Shown here: positions 38,393-53,894 of the stretch, piece after piece
How positions within the stretch are numbered: the stretch's first letter is position 1
How the letters are laid out: every line of letters begins with the position of its first letter
NCBI RefSeq assembly: GCF_029542785.1
Contig: NC_083370.1
Coordinates: 1 to 64,000, forward strand
Source of the DNA: Malassezia japonica
Taxonomy: Eukaryota > Basidiomycota > Malasseziomycetes > Malasseziales > Malasseziaceae
Length of the DNA stretch: 64,000 nucleotides
Direction of reading: 5' to 3'
Notes under the pieces: generated by a model
Seen by the model: only the letters and a program-made list of their open reading frames with translations
Databases searched by the model: none
What the model was told of the DNA's origin: nothing
Position numbers and translations under genes: made by a program

Positions 38393-39725
38393 ATGGCAGG
38401 CGCGGTGGAGTCGTTCCTGGGTGCGTTTGGGGGCGCGTGCCGCGCGTCGGACGGCGCACAGCTCCTTGCGTGTTTCCGACTGGATCCACAAGCGTACGCT
38501 GCGCTGCAAGCGGCGCTCGGCGCGGGCGCCGCCGCGAATCTCGACGCGGTCGAATGGGTGAGCAGCAAGACGCACGACAAGCGTTTCCGCGCGCTGGCGC
38601 ACGAGTTCCTCGAGTATGTCGCACGCGAGGCGCCTCCGAGCATCGCCGGCGGCGCGTCTGTGTACGATATGTGGGTCAAGGTCTTTTCGCAGGCAACGGC
38701 GATCTTTGCCTTGCCAGACACGGTCTGGTTTATCCCTACGCTCAAGCATCTGGCCCAGCAGCTCGTTACGCTGGCCATCCGCACCGACAAGCAGAGCGGC
38801 TCGCGCATGTATACCAAGACCATCGATGCGGCAGGGCGCCTCTCGAAATGCGCGGGCCTTGCGGCGAACGACCGGACGGCGCTGCCCGGCCCCGACACGA
38901 AGCGCGCCGCGGTGCTTGCGCTGGCCAACGCGAGCTTCCGCGCGTACTTTAAGCTGAACAATACGCGGCTGTGCGAGACGGTGCTCGGCTCGGTGCAGAA
39001 TGCGATGCTCATGAACCGGCGGCACGGCGACGAGCAAGGGAGCGGCGAAGAGGTCTATCCGCTGGCCGAGCGTGTGACGTACCGCTACTACCTCGGCCAG
39101 ATCCGGCTGATCCAGCACCGGATCCAGGTCGCGGCGCAGCACCTCGACTGGGCATTTTCGCACTGTTCGCAGCGCCAGTTTCACAACCGGCGCAAGATCC
39201 TCGCCTCGCTCGTCGCTGTGCACCTGATTCTGGGCCGGTACGCGTCGCCGCACCTCCTCGAGACGTTTGGTCTGACGGACGAGTATGGCAAGATGCTGTA
39301 CTATCACAAGCTCGGCTACGGCCGCGGCGTCCAGCAGGAGCTGGAGCGCCACTGCGACTGGCTGCGCACCAAAGGGCTGTACATGGTGCTCGCCGAAAAA
39401 GCGATGCTCGGCCTCTGGCGGAACTTGTTCCGCCGGTGCCTGCGCCTCGCGCCTAGCCGCGGCGCCGCGCCCAACGCGCCGCCGACGCTGCAGCTCGCCA
39501 TGCTGCTTGGCCCAGCGCGGATGGCATGGGGCGACGCGGCGCTGCAGGCCGAAGACATTGAGTGTATCGCCGCAAACTTGGTGGACCAGGTAGGTATACG
39601 CGCCGGGAGCGACTCACACACAGGGGCTGATGAAGGCGTACATTCTGCACTCGAAAGGGCTCGTCGTCCTGCAGAAAGGGCCGCACCTGGGCTTTCCACC
39701 GCTCGCTAGTGTGTACCATAGCTAG
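38393..39725 (+). CDS. PCI-domain protein, CSN12/PCID2 (Thp1) family
   Basis: Exons 38393-39589 and 39624-39725 are joined by a 34-nt intron; the product is 432 residues. The N-terminal half is made of helical repeats (HFLEYV-like segments, FIPTLKHLAQQLVTLAIRTD). The PCI winged-helix part begins near residue 220 with YPLAERVTYRYYLGQI and includes LDWAFSHCSQRQFHNRRKIL and LLGPARMAWG. Exon 2 supplies the conserved end GLMKAYILHSKGLVVLQKG followed by FPPL. The family includes Csn12 (COP9-associated) and PCID2/Thp1 (TREX-2 mRNA export, with Sac3 and Sem1); I cannot decide between them by eye. It ends 6 bp from the convergent TRM10. Confidence 0.85.
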
Positions 39726-39731
39726 TGCGAG

Positions 39732-40787
39732 TCATTGGGAGGGCGCGTCGGTCGTCTCGGCAGCTGCGTCCGCCGCGTCGGCCTCGCCACCCTCGTTTTG
39801 GTGAAACTTTCGCGTGGGAAGGCCCCGTTGCAGCGCCGCCGTCCAGTTGCGCGTCTCGGTCCACCCCACGAGGATCTCAAAGACCTGGTTCACGGTGAGC
39901 ACCTTGCGTGCGTTCATCCGCTGCCCCGCCAGGAACGCCGGGTCGATCGGCAGGCGCGCGGTGCGGATCCCCAGCGCCTCGGCCTTTTTTGCGCAGAGGT
40001 TCTTGTACCGATTGCGGTCGACAATCCCTCCAATAATATACGTTTTGCCCTCCTCGAGCGTGTCAATGGTATCGTCGGTATCGGCCGTGAGGTAGACAAT
40101 GTCGTCTTTGCTGCTCGGCGCGACGTTCGCCCACGCCTCGTCCGCGGCGTCGCGCGCCTCCCAGAGCCGCTCCAGGCCGCCGTACTCGAGGAGCTTGACG
40201 CGCTGCCACCTGCGCCATGAGCCCTGGTTCTTCTCCTCCATATGCACCCCGACGCGGTCGCGAAAGAGGGACGACTCGCCGGAGCCCGCGGTGGGAAAGA
40301 CGTGCGCGCCGCCGTGGGGCGGCGCAAATCCCAGCGACGCGCCCGAGACGCGCCCTGCCCCCGCAAAGACCACCTCCTGGAAGGGATTCGCGGAGCTGCG
40401 GTTCGCGCCGTAGAGGTACCCCAGCTGCGCCGCGAGCGACGTCGCCTCGTCGGCCGTCATTAGATCGTCAAAGCCGAGGTCCACCACGACGCGCGCGCCA
40501 AACGGCACAGCCGGCGTGCGCACGCGCGGCACGTACGCCTCGGGATTCTGTGCACGCTGCGCCTTGAGCTCGTGCCGCCGCTCCTTGCGCCGCTGGCGCT
40601 CCTTGGCGCGGCGCTCGTGCTTCGTCGCGTCCTTTTTTTCCTGGCGCAGCGCGCGCTTCGCGAGCTTCTTCGCGGCAGTCTTGCTCATTTCGACCTCATC
40701 GCCGGTGACGGGGTCCGTGACCCGCACCGGCGGCGCGCGCCGCTGTTGCTCCGGCGGCCGCGCGGCTTCGTCCTGCAAGTGTTCCAT
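39732..40787 (-). CDS. TRM10: tRNA (guanine-9-N1) methyltransferase
   Basis: The 351-residue product has a basic lysine/arginine-rich N-terminal region (TAAKKLAKRALRQEKKDATK and further) that binds tRNA, then a SPOUT-type methyltransferase domain. Conserved parts are VVVDLGFDDLM, the DDIVYLTADTDDTIDTLEEG block with the proposed catalytic Asp, TYIIGGIVDRNRYKNLC for SAM binding, and LTVNQVFEILVGW. It methylates N1 of G9 in tRNAs, which in a basidiomycete is nuclear/cytosolic. The first ATG is 40787; the 5 upstream codons begin with a non-ATG. A poorly conserved acidic end (NEGGEADAADAA) closes it. No intron was found. Confidence 0.93.
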   Translation of the reverse strand: MEHLQDEAARPPEQQRRAPPVRVTDPVTGDEVEMSKTAAKKLAKRALRQEKKDATKHERRAKERQRRKERRHELKAQRAQNPEAYVPRVRTPAVPFGARVVVDLGFDDLMTADEATSLAAQLGYLYGANRSSANPFQEVVFAGAGRVSGASLGFAPPHGGAHVFPTAGSGESSLFRDRVGVHMEEKNQGSWRRWQRVKLLEYGGLERLWEARDAADEAWANVAPSSKDDIVYLTADTDDTIDTLEEGKTYIIGGIVDRNRYKNLCAKKAEALGIRTARLPIDPAFLAGQRMNARKVLTVNQVFEILVGWTETRNWTAALQRGLPTRKFHQNEGGEADAADAAAETTDAPSQ

Positions 40788-40917
40788 GCACGACACAGCC
40801 AAGCGGTTTTTTTGGTAAGCATGCGCATGTCACGCGCATGTGTTGTAGAGCCCCGTAGGTCCAAGGTGTATAGATGCACGGGCATCCCTTTCCTTTGCGC
40901 CAGCGGGGTGTCTTGCG

Positions 40918-42614
<1,697 letters not shown>

Positions 42615-42655
42615 CGCTCGCTGCCCCAACTGCCTCTTATGGTAGTCTGTACCAC

Positions 42656-42661
42656 CACGTG
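42656..42661. promoter_or_regulatory. CACGTGA box upstream of GCV2
   Basis: CACGTGA is 70 bp upstream of the GCV2 start codon at 42731, within a 116-bp intergenic gap. Confidence 0.4.
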
Positions 42662-42730
42662 ATTACAAATCTTGCATGCAGTGTTAAAGCCTGAACGACC
42701 CGGTGCCCCTCTTCCCCAATTGCCGTAGCC

Positions 42731-43864
42731 ATGATTCTCGCAAGGAGCTCGGTGGCGCTGCGTGCGCTGCCTCGCGGCGTCCTGCGTGCTTCTGTCGGCG
42801 CTTCTTTCCGTGTGAGTGCCTCGCCTCGTGTCGTTCGCAGCCTTGCGACGCAGTCGGACGGTGTCCGCCTCGACGAGCCGCGCCCCAACGCTTCGGTGTA
42901 CGATGCGCAGGACACGTTCCTGCGCCGCCACGTCGGGCCGCGCTCGGCGCAGATCGAGCACATCCTCAAGACCCTCGGCTACAAGACGGTGGAGGAGTTT
43001 GTGGAGAAGACGGTGCCGGAAGAAGTGCGTCTCACGCAGACCGACTCGCTCGTCGACGCGATTCCCGCCTTCTCGGAGCAGGAGCTCGCCAAGCGCGGCG
43101 CCGAGATTGCCGCACAGAACAAGGTGTTCCGCTCGTACATCGGTATGGGCTACAACGCGACGATTGTGCCCCAAGTCATCCTGCGCAACGTGCTCGAGAA
43201 CCCGGCGTGGTACACGTCCTACACGCCCTACCAGCCGGAAATTTCGCAGGGCCGCCTCGAGTCGCTGCTAAACTACCAGACGATGGTCAAGTCGCTCACC
43301 GGCCTCGACATTGCCAACGCGTCGCTCCTGGACGAGGGCACGGCCGCGGCCGAGGCCATGATCCTCGCTTTGGGCAATACCAAGGACAAGAAGAAGAACG
43401 TGTTCCTCGTCGACGAGAACGTCTCGCCACAGACCGTGGCCGTGGTGCGCGGCCGCGCCAAGGGCTTCAACGTCGAGGTCGTCCAGGCGCCGCTCGCCAA
43501 GGACGGCAAGGCGCAGCTCCCAGAGGACATGTCGCGCGTGATGGGTGTCTTGGTGCAGTACCCCAACGTCGACGGCGTGCTGTTCGACTACGCGTCGCTC
43601 GCCAAGGATGCCAAGGCGCAGGGCGCGCTCGTCGTCGCAGCGACCGACCTCTTGGCGCTGACCATGATCCAGCCGCCGGGCGAGTGGGGCGCAGACATCG
43701 CGCTCGGAAACGCCGCGCGCTTCGGTGTCCCGCCGGGCTACGGCGGTCCCCACGCGGGCTTCTTTGCGGTGACCGACGCGCTGAAGCGCCGCCTGCCGGG
43801 TCGCCTGATTGGTGTGTCGCGCGACGCAAACGGCCGTCCGGCGTACCGCCTCGCGCTCCAGACG

Positions 43865-43896
<32 letters not shown>

Positions 43897-45832
43897 GTCG
43901 AACATCTGCACGGCGCAGGCGCTCCTCGCCAACATGTCGGCGATGTACGCGGTGTACCACGGGCCCGACGGTCTGCGCCGCATCGCCGCCAAGGTGCACG
44001 CCGAGACGCGTGTCCTGAAAAAGATCGTCGAGCAGCTCGGCTACTCGGTCCCTGTCGCGGACGGCACCTTCTTTGACACGCTCACAATCACTACCCCCTC
44101 GGGCGTTGGCGCGCAGGACGTGATCAACGCCGCGCTCGCCGCCGAGATCAACCTGCGTCCGGTGGACGCCTCGCGCGTCGGTGTCTCGCTCGACGAGACC
44201 GTCTCGCGCGAGGACCTGCTTGCGCTGGTGAACGTCTTTGCGGCCGCTGCGAACAAGGCGCCGCTCACGCTCGAGGCGCTCGAGCAGACCGCCAAGGAGC
44301 TCGGCCTGTCTGCCGACAAGCTCGACTCGCTCACGATCGGCGACGCGTTCCAGCGCACGACGCCGTTCCTGACGCAGCCCGTCTTCCACGAGCACCGCTC
44401 GGAGACGAGCATGCTGCGCTACATTCACTCGCTGCAGAACAAGGACCTGTCGCTGGTACATGCCATGATTCCCCTCGGCTCGTGCACCATGAAGCTGAAC
44501 AGCACCTCGAGCATGGCGCTCCTGTCGAAGCCGGAGTACAACGCCTTGCACCCCTTTGCCCCGGTCGACCAGGCGGAGGGCTACCAGACGCTCATCCGCG
44601 AGCTCGAGCACGACCTCGCGGTGCTCACCGGCTTCCCGGCCGTGTCGGTGCAGCCGAACTCGGGTGCGCAGGGTGAGTTTACGGGTCTGTCGGTGATCCG
44701 TGCTTATCTTGACGCCAACGGCCAGGAGCACCGCAACGTGTGCCTGATTCCCACCTCGGCCCACGGCACGAACCCCGCGTCGGCAGTCATGGCCGGCATG
44801 AAGGTCGTCTCGGTCAAGACGCTGCCGGACGGCACCGTCGACCTCGAGGACCTGCGCGCCAAGGCCGAGAAGCACAAGGACGTGCTCGCCGCGACGATGA
44901 TCACCGAGCCAGGCACGACCGGTATCTACTTCCCGAACATCAAGCAGGCCTTTGACATTGTGCACGAGTTCGGCGGCCAGGTCTACCTGGACGGCGCCAA
45001 CTTCCAGGCGCAGGTCGGTCTGACGAACCCCGTGGTGATGGGCGCGGACGTGACGCATTTGAACCTGCACAAGACCTTTAGCATTCCCCACGGCGGCGGT
45101 GGCCCGGGTGTCGGCCCGATCGGTGTCGCGGCGCACCTTGCGCCTTTCCTGCCCGGCCACCCGGTGATCAAGACCGGCGGCGAGCACGCGATCGAGCCGG
45201 TCAACTCGGCGCCGTGGGGCTCCGCGTCGATCCTGACCATTGCCTGGGCGTACATTCGCATGCTCGGTTGGACCGGTCTGCGCACCTCGACCGAGGTCGC
45301 GCTGCTGAACGCCAACTACGTCGCCGAGAAGATCAAGGACAAGTACAAGGTCAAGTACGTCGGCAAGCACGGCAACGTCGCCCACGAGCTGCTCGTCGAC
45401 ATTGCCGACTACCAGCCGCTGGGCCTCAGCGTGATGGACTTTGCCAAGCGCCTGATGGACTACGGCTTCCACCCGCCGACGTGCTCGTGGCCGATCTCGA
45501 CCGGTCTCCTGATCGAGATCACCGAGAGCGAGCCGTTTGAGGAGATCGAGCGCCTGGTCGAGGCTATGCTGAGCATTGCCGAGGAGGCGGAGGAGATCCG
45601 CGACGGCAAGCAGCCCAAGGACCGCAACATCCTCAAGCTCGCACCGCACACCATCGAGACGCTCACCGCCGAGACCTGGGACCGCCCCTACTCGCGCGAC
45701 CGCGCCGCATTCCCGGTGCCGGGCCTGCGTAAGAACAAGTTCTGGCCCCCCGTGTCGCGCATCGACGATGCCTACGGCGACCGCAACCTCGTGTGCGAGT
45801 GCGGCGACGTGGAAGACTACACGGAGAAGTAA
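42731..45832 (+). CDS. GCV2: Glycine decarboxylase P protein, mitochondrial
   Basis: The 1033-residue intronless product begins with a mitochondrial presequence (MILARSSVALRALPRGVLRA). The two half-domains of the P protein follow, with FLRRHVGPRSAQIEHILKTL and IGMGYNATIVPQVILRN near the start. The pyridoxal-phosphate lysine is in THLNLHKTFSIPHGGGGPG near residue 780, with SHAHGTNP-like SAHGTNPASAVMAGM and MITEPGTTG before it. The enzyme decarboxylates glycine and passes the aminomethyl group to the lipoyl H protein. Very biased codon use leaves long empty antisense frames, which are artefacts. Transcribed in the same direction as CBK1. Confidence 0.97.
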
Positions 45833-45921
45833 ACGACAATCGAGGCTCAACCCTGTCGTGATGCACTTGGCCTTTTGTATGTGTATGTAAATGAGGGTAC
45901 ATAAATCTTCAACGATGCCCA

Positions 45922-47583
45922 CTAGTCCCACAACATTCCCAGCAACTTTTTCCAACCGCGCGGCTCCTCCAATTTTTGCTCGGGATGCCGCTCGACCTCG
46001 TCGAGCGCCGCGCGGAGCGGTATGTCGACAAGCGACACAATTTTCGTTTTTTTTATCCATTTCCATAGGACAAACGCGGTAAGGACCAGCGGAATGTCGA
46101 GATAGCTCGATACAAAGCCGCTCGCACTCCAGTTGCCCCGCGTAAAGACGCTAAAACCGCCAGTCAGGAGGATGATGACGCAAACGACGAGCGCAACGGG
46201 CGTCGAATACGCCGTCCAGCGATTGTGCCACGGCAGCTCGCGCGTGGATATGCCTTGTTTCTTGAGCGCCAGGAGCATGCGATAATGGTTCAGCAGGATG
46301 GTGATCCACGAAATCAGCACACCACACGCCGTCAGGTTCACGAACCAGTAAAAGACGGTCAGCGCAGTGTTCGACAGCGACATGAACGCGAGCAACATAA
46401 AGGCGCTCTGCAGCGCGACACACACATACGGCACGCCCCAGCTCGTGGTGCGCAAAAAGACCTTGGGGGCCTGGTCCTTCAGCGCAAGGCCATAGAGGAC
46501 ACGCGTGCCCGCCAGCAGCGCCTGGTTCGCCGAGGACCACGCCGAGGTGATCACCACCGCATTCACCACCGAGGGAATCGCACGGATCTGCGCAGCGCTC
46601 GATGCAATGACGAACGGCGACTGCGCCGCGGTGCCAGACTGGTTGTCCAGACGTGGATCGTCGCTCGCGACCAGCATGCCGACGATGAGCACGGCAAGAA
46701 TATAAAAGACGGTCACTCGCACAAATACCCGCTTGCACGCATTGGGGATTACTTGGCGGGGACTCTGCGTCTCGGCAGCGGCCATCGCAATCGATTCGGT
46801 GCCCGCAAAAGAAAAGACGGCAGACGTCATCACCGCCCAGTAGCCCAAAAACTTGCCCCAGGACCCGGATGCGATGTACTCGACAAACGGCCCGGGCGTG
46901 TCCCAGTAGTGGAATCCGAGGCGTGGCACTCCAGATACGCCACCCAGGTTAATCACAAGGCCGAGGATGATGAGAAAGACGATAAAGATGATCTTAAGCA
47001 GCGCAAACCAGTACTCCACCTCGCCATAGACACGGATCAGCGACATGCCCACCGCGGAAGTCAGCAGGATAAAGACAACAATCCACACCGCCGACGACAC
47101 GTCCGTCCAGAACTGGAACAGGACACAGATCGCCGAGAACTCGGCTGGAATCGACATCCAGTTGCCGTACACGATATTGTATCCGATCGCGAAACCCAGC
47201 GCGGGGTCTACAAAGAATTCGGCATGGCGCACAAATGAGCCCGTCACCGGAAGTAGCGCAGTCACTTCGCCGAGCGCAAACTGCACCGCACACACGACCA
47301 GGCCCACGGTCGCGTAGCCCAAGAGCGCGCCGAGCGGCCCGGCGGTCTGGATCGCGCCGCCGAGGCCCAAGAAAAGACCTGTGCCGATCGCACCAGCGAT
47401 CGCGATCAGACTGATATGGCGCTGGCGCAGTCCCCGCGCCAAGTCGCGTCCCTCGCGCAGTGTCACGAAAGCGTCGTCGGGCTGCGTACCGTGCCTTATC
47501 GCCTGCTCCTCGTCTGCGGCATCCACGCTCTTGTAACCATTCTTGTCCGGCTCCGTGTCGGCCATGGTGTCCGAGTCGGACAT
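45922..47583 (-). CDS. Amino-acid permease of the fungal YAT family
   Basis: The 553-residue product has a 55-residue cytosolic start and 12 hydrophobic segments. The first carries the permease signature ISLIAIAGAIGTGLFLGLGG. Other conserved parts are GPLGALLGYATVGLVVC, FVDPALGFAIGYNIVYGNWM, FAGTESIAMAAAETQSPRQV, PNACKRVFVRVTVFYILAVL and SSANQALLAGTRVLYGLA. These are hallmarks of the AAP/YAT family (Gap1, Can1, Lyp1 and others) of plasma-membrane proton symporters. The specificity cannot be read. The start is the first ATG (47583); the upstream open frame starts with GTG. No intron. The C-terminal EEPRGWKKLLGMLWD is typical. Confidence 0.92.
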   Translation of the reverse strand: MSDSDTMADTEPDKNGYKSVDAADEEQAIRHGTQPDDAFVTLREGRDLARGLRQRHISLIAIAGAIGTGLFLGLGGAIQTAGPLGALLGYATVGLVVCAVQFALGEVTALLPVTGSFVRHAEFFVDPALGFAIGYNIVYGNWMSIPAEFSAICVLFQFWTDVSSAVWIVVFILLTSAVGMSLIRVYGEVEYWFALLKIIFIVFLIILGLVINLGGVSGVPRLGFHYWDTPGPFVEYIASGSWGKFLGYWAVMTSAVFSFAGTESIAMAAAETQSPRQVIPNACKRVFVRVTVFYILAVLIVGMLVASDDPRLDNQSGTAAQSPFVIASSAAQIRAIPSVVNAVVITSAWSSANQALLAGTRVLYGLALKDQAPKVFLRTTSWGVPYVCVALQSAFMLLAFMSLSNTALTVFYWFVNLTACGVLISWITILLNHYRMLLALKKQGISTRELPWHNRWTAYSTPVALVVCVIILLTGGFSVFTRGNWSASGFVSSYLDIPLVLTAFVLWKWIKKTKIVSLVDIPLRAALDEVERHPEQKLEEPRGWKKLLGMLWD

Positions 47584-47889
47584 TGCGAGAAGTGGTGTTC
47601 GTTCCACGATGAAAAGCACTCCCTAATGGAGGAGAGGGCGCAGTGTGCGTGCCTGGCATCCTAAAATGGCGTGCTTCATTATAGTATGCAGCGCCTCCAC
47701 TGTTGCGCCCGATTATCTTTGCTAAGCAGTGCGGCCGTGCGAAGCGTGGGGTGTATCGGGCGCGAACGTTTCTCTAGGCAACAAGCGTCACGTAATGGTC
47801 TATAGCGTAGATGGAGAGACTATGTTGTATCGTAGAGCCGTGTATCTCGGCAGACATTCTAGCCTTCGCAGCGATACAATTTGCGACCA
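47584..47889. other. Intergenic region between permease and hexokinase genes
   Basis: 306 bp containing the permease promoter and the hexokinase 3' region. A near match CACGTA occurs at 47791. No gene is supported. Confidence 0.45.
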
Positions 47890-51121
<3,232 letters not shown>

Positions 51122-51307
51122 GGTAGGATCGCGTTCAAAATAGACGGATCGGTCCGAAGCGAACCGTGCCGCATCTCAACGCACACGCGCCGGCAAATCC
51201 CTGCGCGATGCACGCGCCCTGCATCTTGCACGTGGCCAGGGCGGGCGCCGCACCCGTGCAACGTGGCCTGCGCGGCGCGCGTGGCAGAACTATAGAACTA
51301 TAATGTT

Positions 51308-51313
51308 CACGTG
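51308..51313. promoter_or_regulatory. CACGTGA box upstream of eL42
   Basis: CACGTGA lies 94 bp before the eL42 start and 187 bp before the divergent UGM start. Ribosomal-protein genes of several ascomycetes use Cbf1 at this sequence. Confidence 0.4.
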
Positions 51314-51406
51314 ATTATAGCCCCGCTAGCCTAGTACGCCGGCGCGAAAGGCTTCTCGCCACGAACCGTCGTCAGTGTACGTGAACGCTTGACGTGCTGA
51401 CTCCAG

Positions 51407-51783
51407 ATGGTGAACATCCCGAAGACGCGCAGGACCTACTGCAAGGGTAAGACCTGCAGGAAGCACACGTACGTATCTTGCTCCCGCTGACCCAGTCCCC
51501 ACAAGGTGACCCAGTACAAGTCGGGTAAGGCGTCTGAGTACGCTCAGGGTAAGCGTCGTTACGTCCGGAAGCAGAAGGGTTACGGTGGTCAGACCAAGCC
51601 CGTCTTCCAGAAGAAGGCCAAGACCACCAAGAAGGTGGTGCTCCGTCTCGAGTGCACCGTGTGCAAATACCGTGCTCACCTCGCGCTCAAGCGCTGCAAG
51701 CAGTACGTATTCCTAAAACGACTAACATCAGCTTCGAGCTTGGCGGTGACAAGAAGACCAAGGGCGCTGCCCTTGTGTTCTAA
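51407..51783 (+). CDS. RPL42: 60S ribosomal protein eL42 (L44)
   Basis: Exons 51407-51468, 51496-51702 and 51732-51783 are joined by introns of 27 and 29 nt; the product is 106 residues, the universal length. It begins [20 protein letters not shown] and has the zinc-ribbon cysteines ([15 protein letters not shown] with a following KRCKHFELGG). Position 56, which decides cycloheximide sensitivity in yeasts, is Pro in QTKPVFQKK, predicting a sensitive ribosome. Just before the ATG, a GTACGT at 51379 and a CTGACTCCAG ending at 51406 look like a 5'-UTR intron that places the acceptor directly against the start codon. Confidence 0.95.
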
Positions 51784-51939
51784 GTGCCTCGCACTTTGCA
51801 CTTCCTTTGTTGGTGCGACACGCGCGCTACGCTGTGTATGAGCCTCGAGCGACGTGATGTAGCCTAGCGTTGTTCCAGCAATCAAAAGCAGGATATCATG
51901 CCATGAATTGCAGGCCTAGTTCTATGGGTATCTGCCGCG

Positions 51940-53852
51940 TTAATAGTACTTGGGCGGGCCACCGCCAGGGCGCGCAGGCGCGCCCGTCGCGGGGTTGTAC
52001 CACCCTTGGTCCTTGCCGCGCTGGAAGCCGCCGCCGCGGGGGGGGGCGGGCGCCATCGGCAGGCGCGGCATCGGAGGATAGGCGCCACCGCCCGGCGCCA
52101 TGGGCGGCTGCTGCGGGGGCGGGATCGCCATCGGAGGCGGCACCATCGGCAGCGCGTCGCGCGCCGAGGGGATCGGCATCGGCGGATGGACGCCGGGCAT
52201 GGGCGCCATCTGGACGCGGCCCGGCACCTTGTGTCCGTGCTTGTTGCGGTCGATCTCTTTCGAGGGATTGTACTTGGGCAGCGACGCGGGGTCCGCGGGG
52301 TAGGGCTTCGTCCAGAACCACTCGTGCTCGAGCGCCTCGGCGGCCGTCATGCGCTTGCAGGGGTCGAGGACCAGGAGGCGGTCGATTAGGTCGGCGCACT
52401 CGCGGCCCACGTCGACGACCGTCGTAAAGTGCTGCCGCACCACGCGGGGATGGCGTCCAAAGTCGTGGCGGCCCTGCGTCGCGGGGTTGTTGTCCGGGCG
52501 TCCGGACGCGGTCGCGTTCTTCACGCCAGGGAGCTTGGACCAGCCGGGGAAGTTGTCGTCGTTCGGCGAGCCGCACAGCGACGCGATCAGCTCGAGCTGG
52601 TTGATTTCCGAGGCGCCTTTGAACAGCGGCTTGCCGGTGACCATCTCGGCGAGAATGCACCCGATGCCCCACATGTCGATCGGCGGGCCATAGTTGCGCT
52701 GCCCGGCGAGCAGCTCGGGCGGACGGTACCAGCGTGTGACGACCATGTCGGTGTAGTTGTTCGAGCCACCTTTCCACCCCCGCGCCTTCCACGCGTGCCC
52801 GGGGTCAAAGTACGGGCGCGCGAGGCCAAAGTCGGCGATCTGCAGCTGGCCATTGTTGTCAATGAGCAGGTTCGCGGCCTTCATGTCGCGGTGCAGGATG
52901 CGGTTTTGGTGCATGTACAGTGTGCCTTCGAGGAGCTGGCGCATGTACAGCTTGATCTGGTTCATCTGCAGCTGGATCGTGGGGTTGTCCAGCAGGCCGT
53001 TCAGATCGTGGTCCATGTACGGCTCGACCATAAACACCTCGCCCATCTTTCCGCGCTCGCCCGAGGGGTTGTACGCCATGTCGATCACAGGCACAATATA
53101 GGGATGGCGCAGCGTCTTGAGCAGCTTGATCTCACGCAGCGCAGTGATCGGCATGCCGTCCTTCACCTCGTGGATCGTGACTTTTTTCAGCGCCACGTCG
53201 CGGCCACTCGAGAGCTGCTTTCCTTTTTTGACCTCGCTGCGTGAGCAAAAAAAACGTACCCAAATGTGCCTTGGCCGAGCTTGACGGTAATTTCGTACTT
53301 GTCCAGCGTGCTGCACCCCTCAAAGACGCGCTCGGCAAGCGGCGCAGGCCGCGCACGCGCCCGGCGGGCGAGCGTGCCGGGCCGGGGGCCGCTGCGCACC
53401 TTGATCGGCGTCGCGAGCTTCGGGCGCACAGGCGGTGCATCGTCCACCGGCTCGTCGCGCGGCCGCATCTCGGGGCGCGACGGCTTGCGCTTCGCCTCGT
53501 TGCGTGCCGTGCGGGTCTCGGTGTAGGCCGCGGGCGGAGGGCGCGTTTCCTGCGGATCGTCGAGGTGGTACGGCGCCGGGCGGGGGCGCCCGCGGTCCGG
53601 CCCGTCGCGCCGCGGCATGTCGTACGGCTGGTCGTCGTAGTCGTGCGCGCGCATGCGGTCGTCGCGGCGATCGTCGCGCCAGCGCGGCCCAAAGCTCCGG
53701 CGTCGCTGCATGTTGCCCGGCCGGTTTTTGTCGTACGGACGCGGGGGCGAGCGCGAACGCGCGCGTCCCCCTCCATCGTACGGGTGCTCGCGGCCCGGCG
53801 AGCGCGGAGCGCGCACCGGGGGGCGCCCGTCGTACTCACGGTCCCGCGACAT
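51940..53852 (-). CDS. BUR1: Cyclin-dependent kinase Bur1/CDK9-like
   Basis: Exons 53852-53260 and 53236-51940 are joined by a 23-nt intron inside the glycine loop; the product is 629 residues. About 180 N-terminal residues are Arg/Asp/Pro-rich and disordered. The kinase starts at YEITVKLGQGTFGEVKKG and has VALKKV, the C-helix TALREIKLLKTLRH (PITALRE instead of PSTAIRE), LHRDMKAANLLID, ADFGLARPYF, the T-loop NNYTDMVVTRWYRPPELL and a Pro/Met-rich tail. HRDMKAANLLI is typical of Bur1/CDK9, which phosphorylates the RNA polymerase II C-terminal domain and Spt5. It is divergent from SLU7, 42 bp apart. Confidence 0.92.
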
Positions 53853-53894
53853 GGTGGAAGACTCGGCCGTTGTGATGACTAAGCGTCGCTGACC

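Noticed and set aside
43268..46066. 932-codon open frame antisense to GCV2; similar long antisense frames at 20313-22502, 7353-9386 and 9125-11188
   Set aside because: They mirror strongly biased GC-rich coding sequence of conserved genes (GCV2, MET6, FRS1, CIR2), have no recognisable domain, and have Arg/Leu/Gly/His-rich compositions typical of shadow frames.
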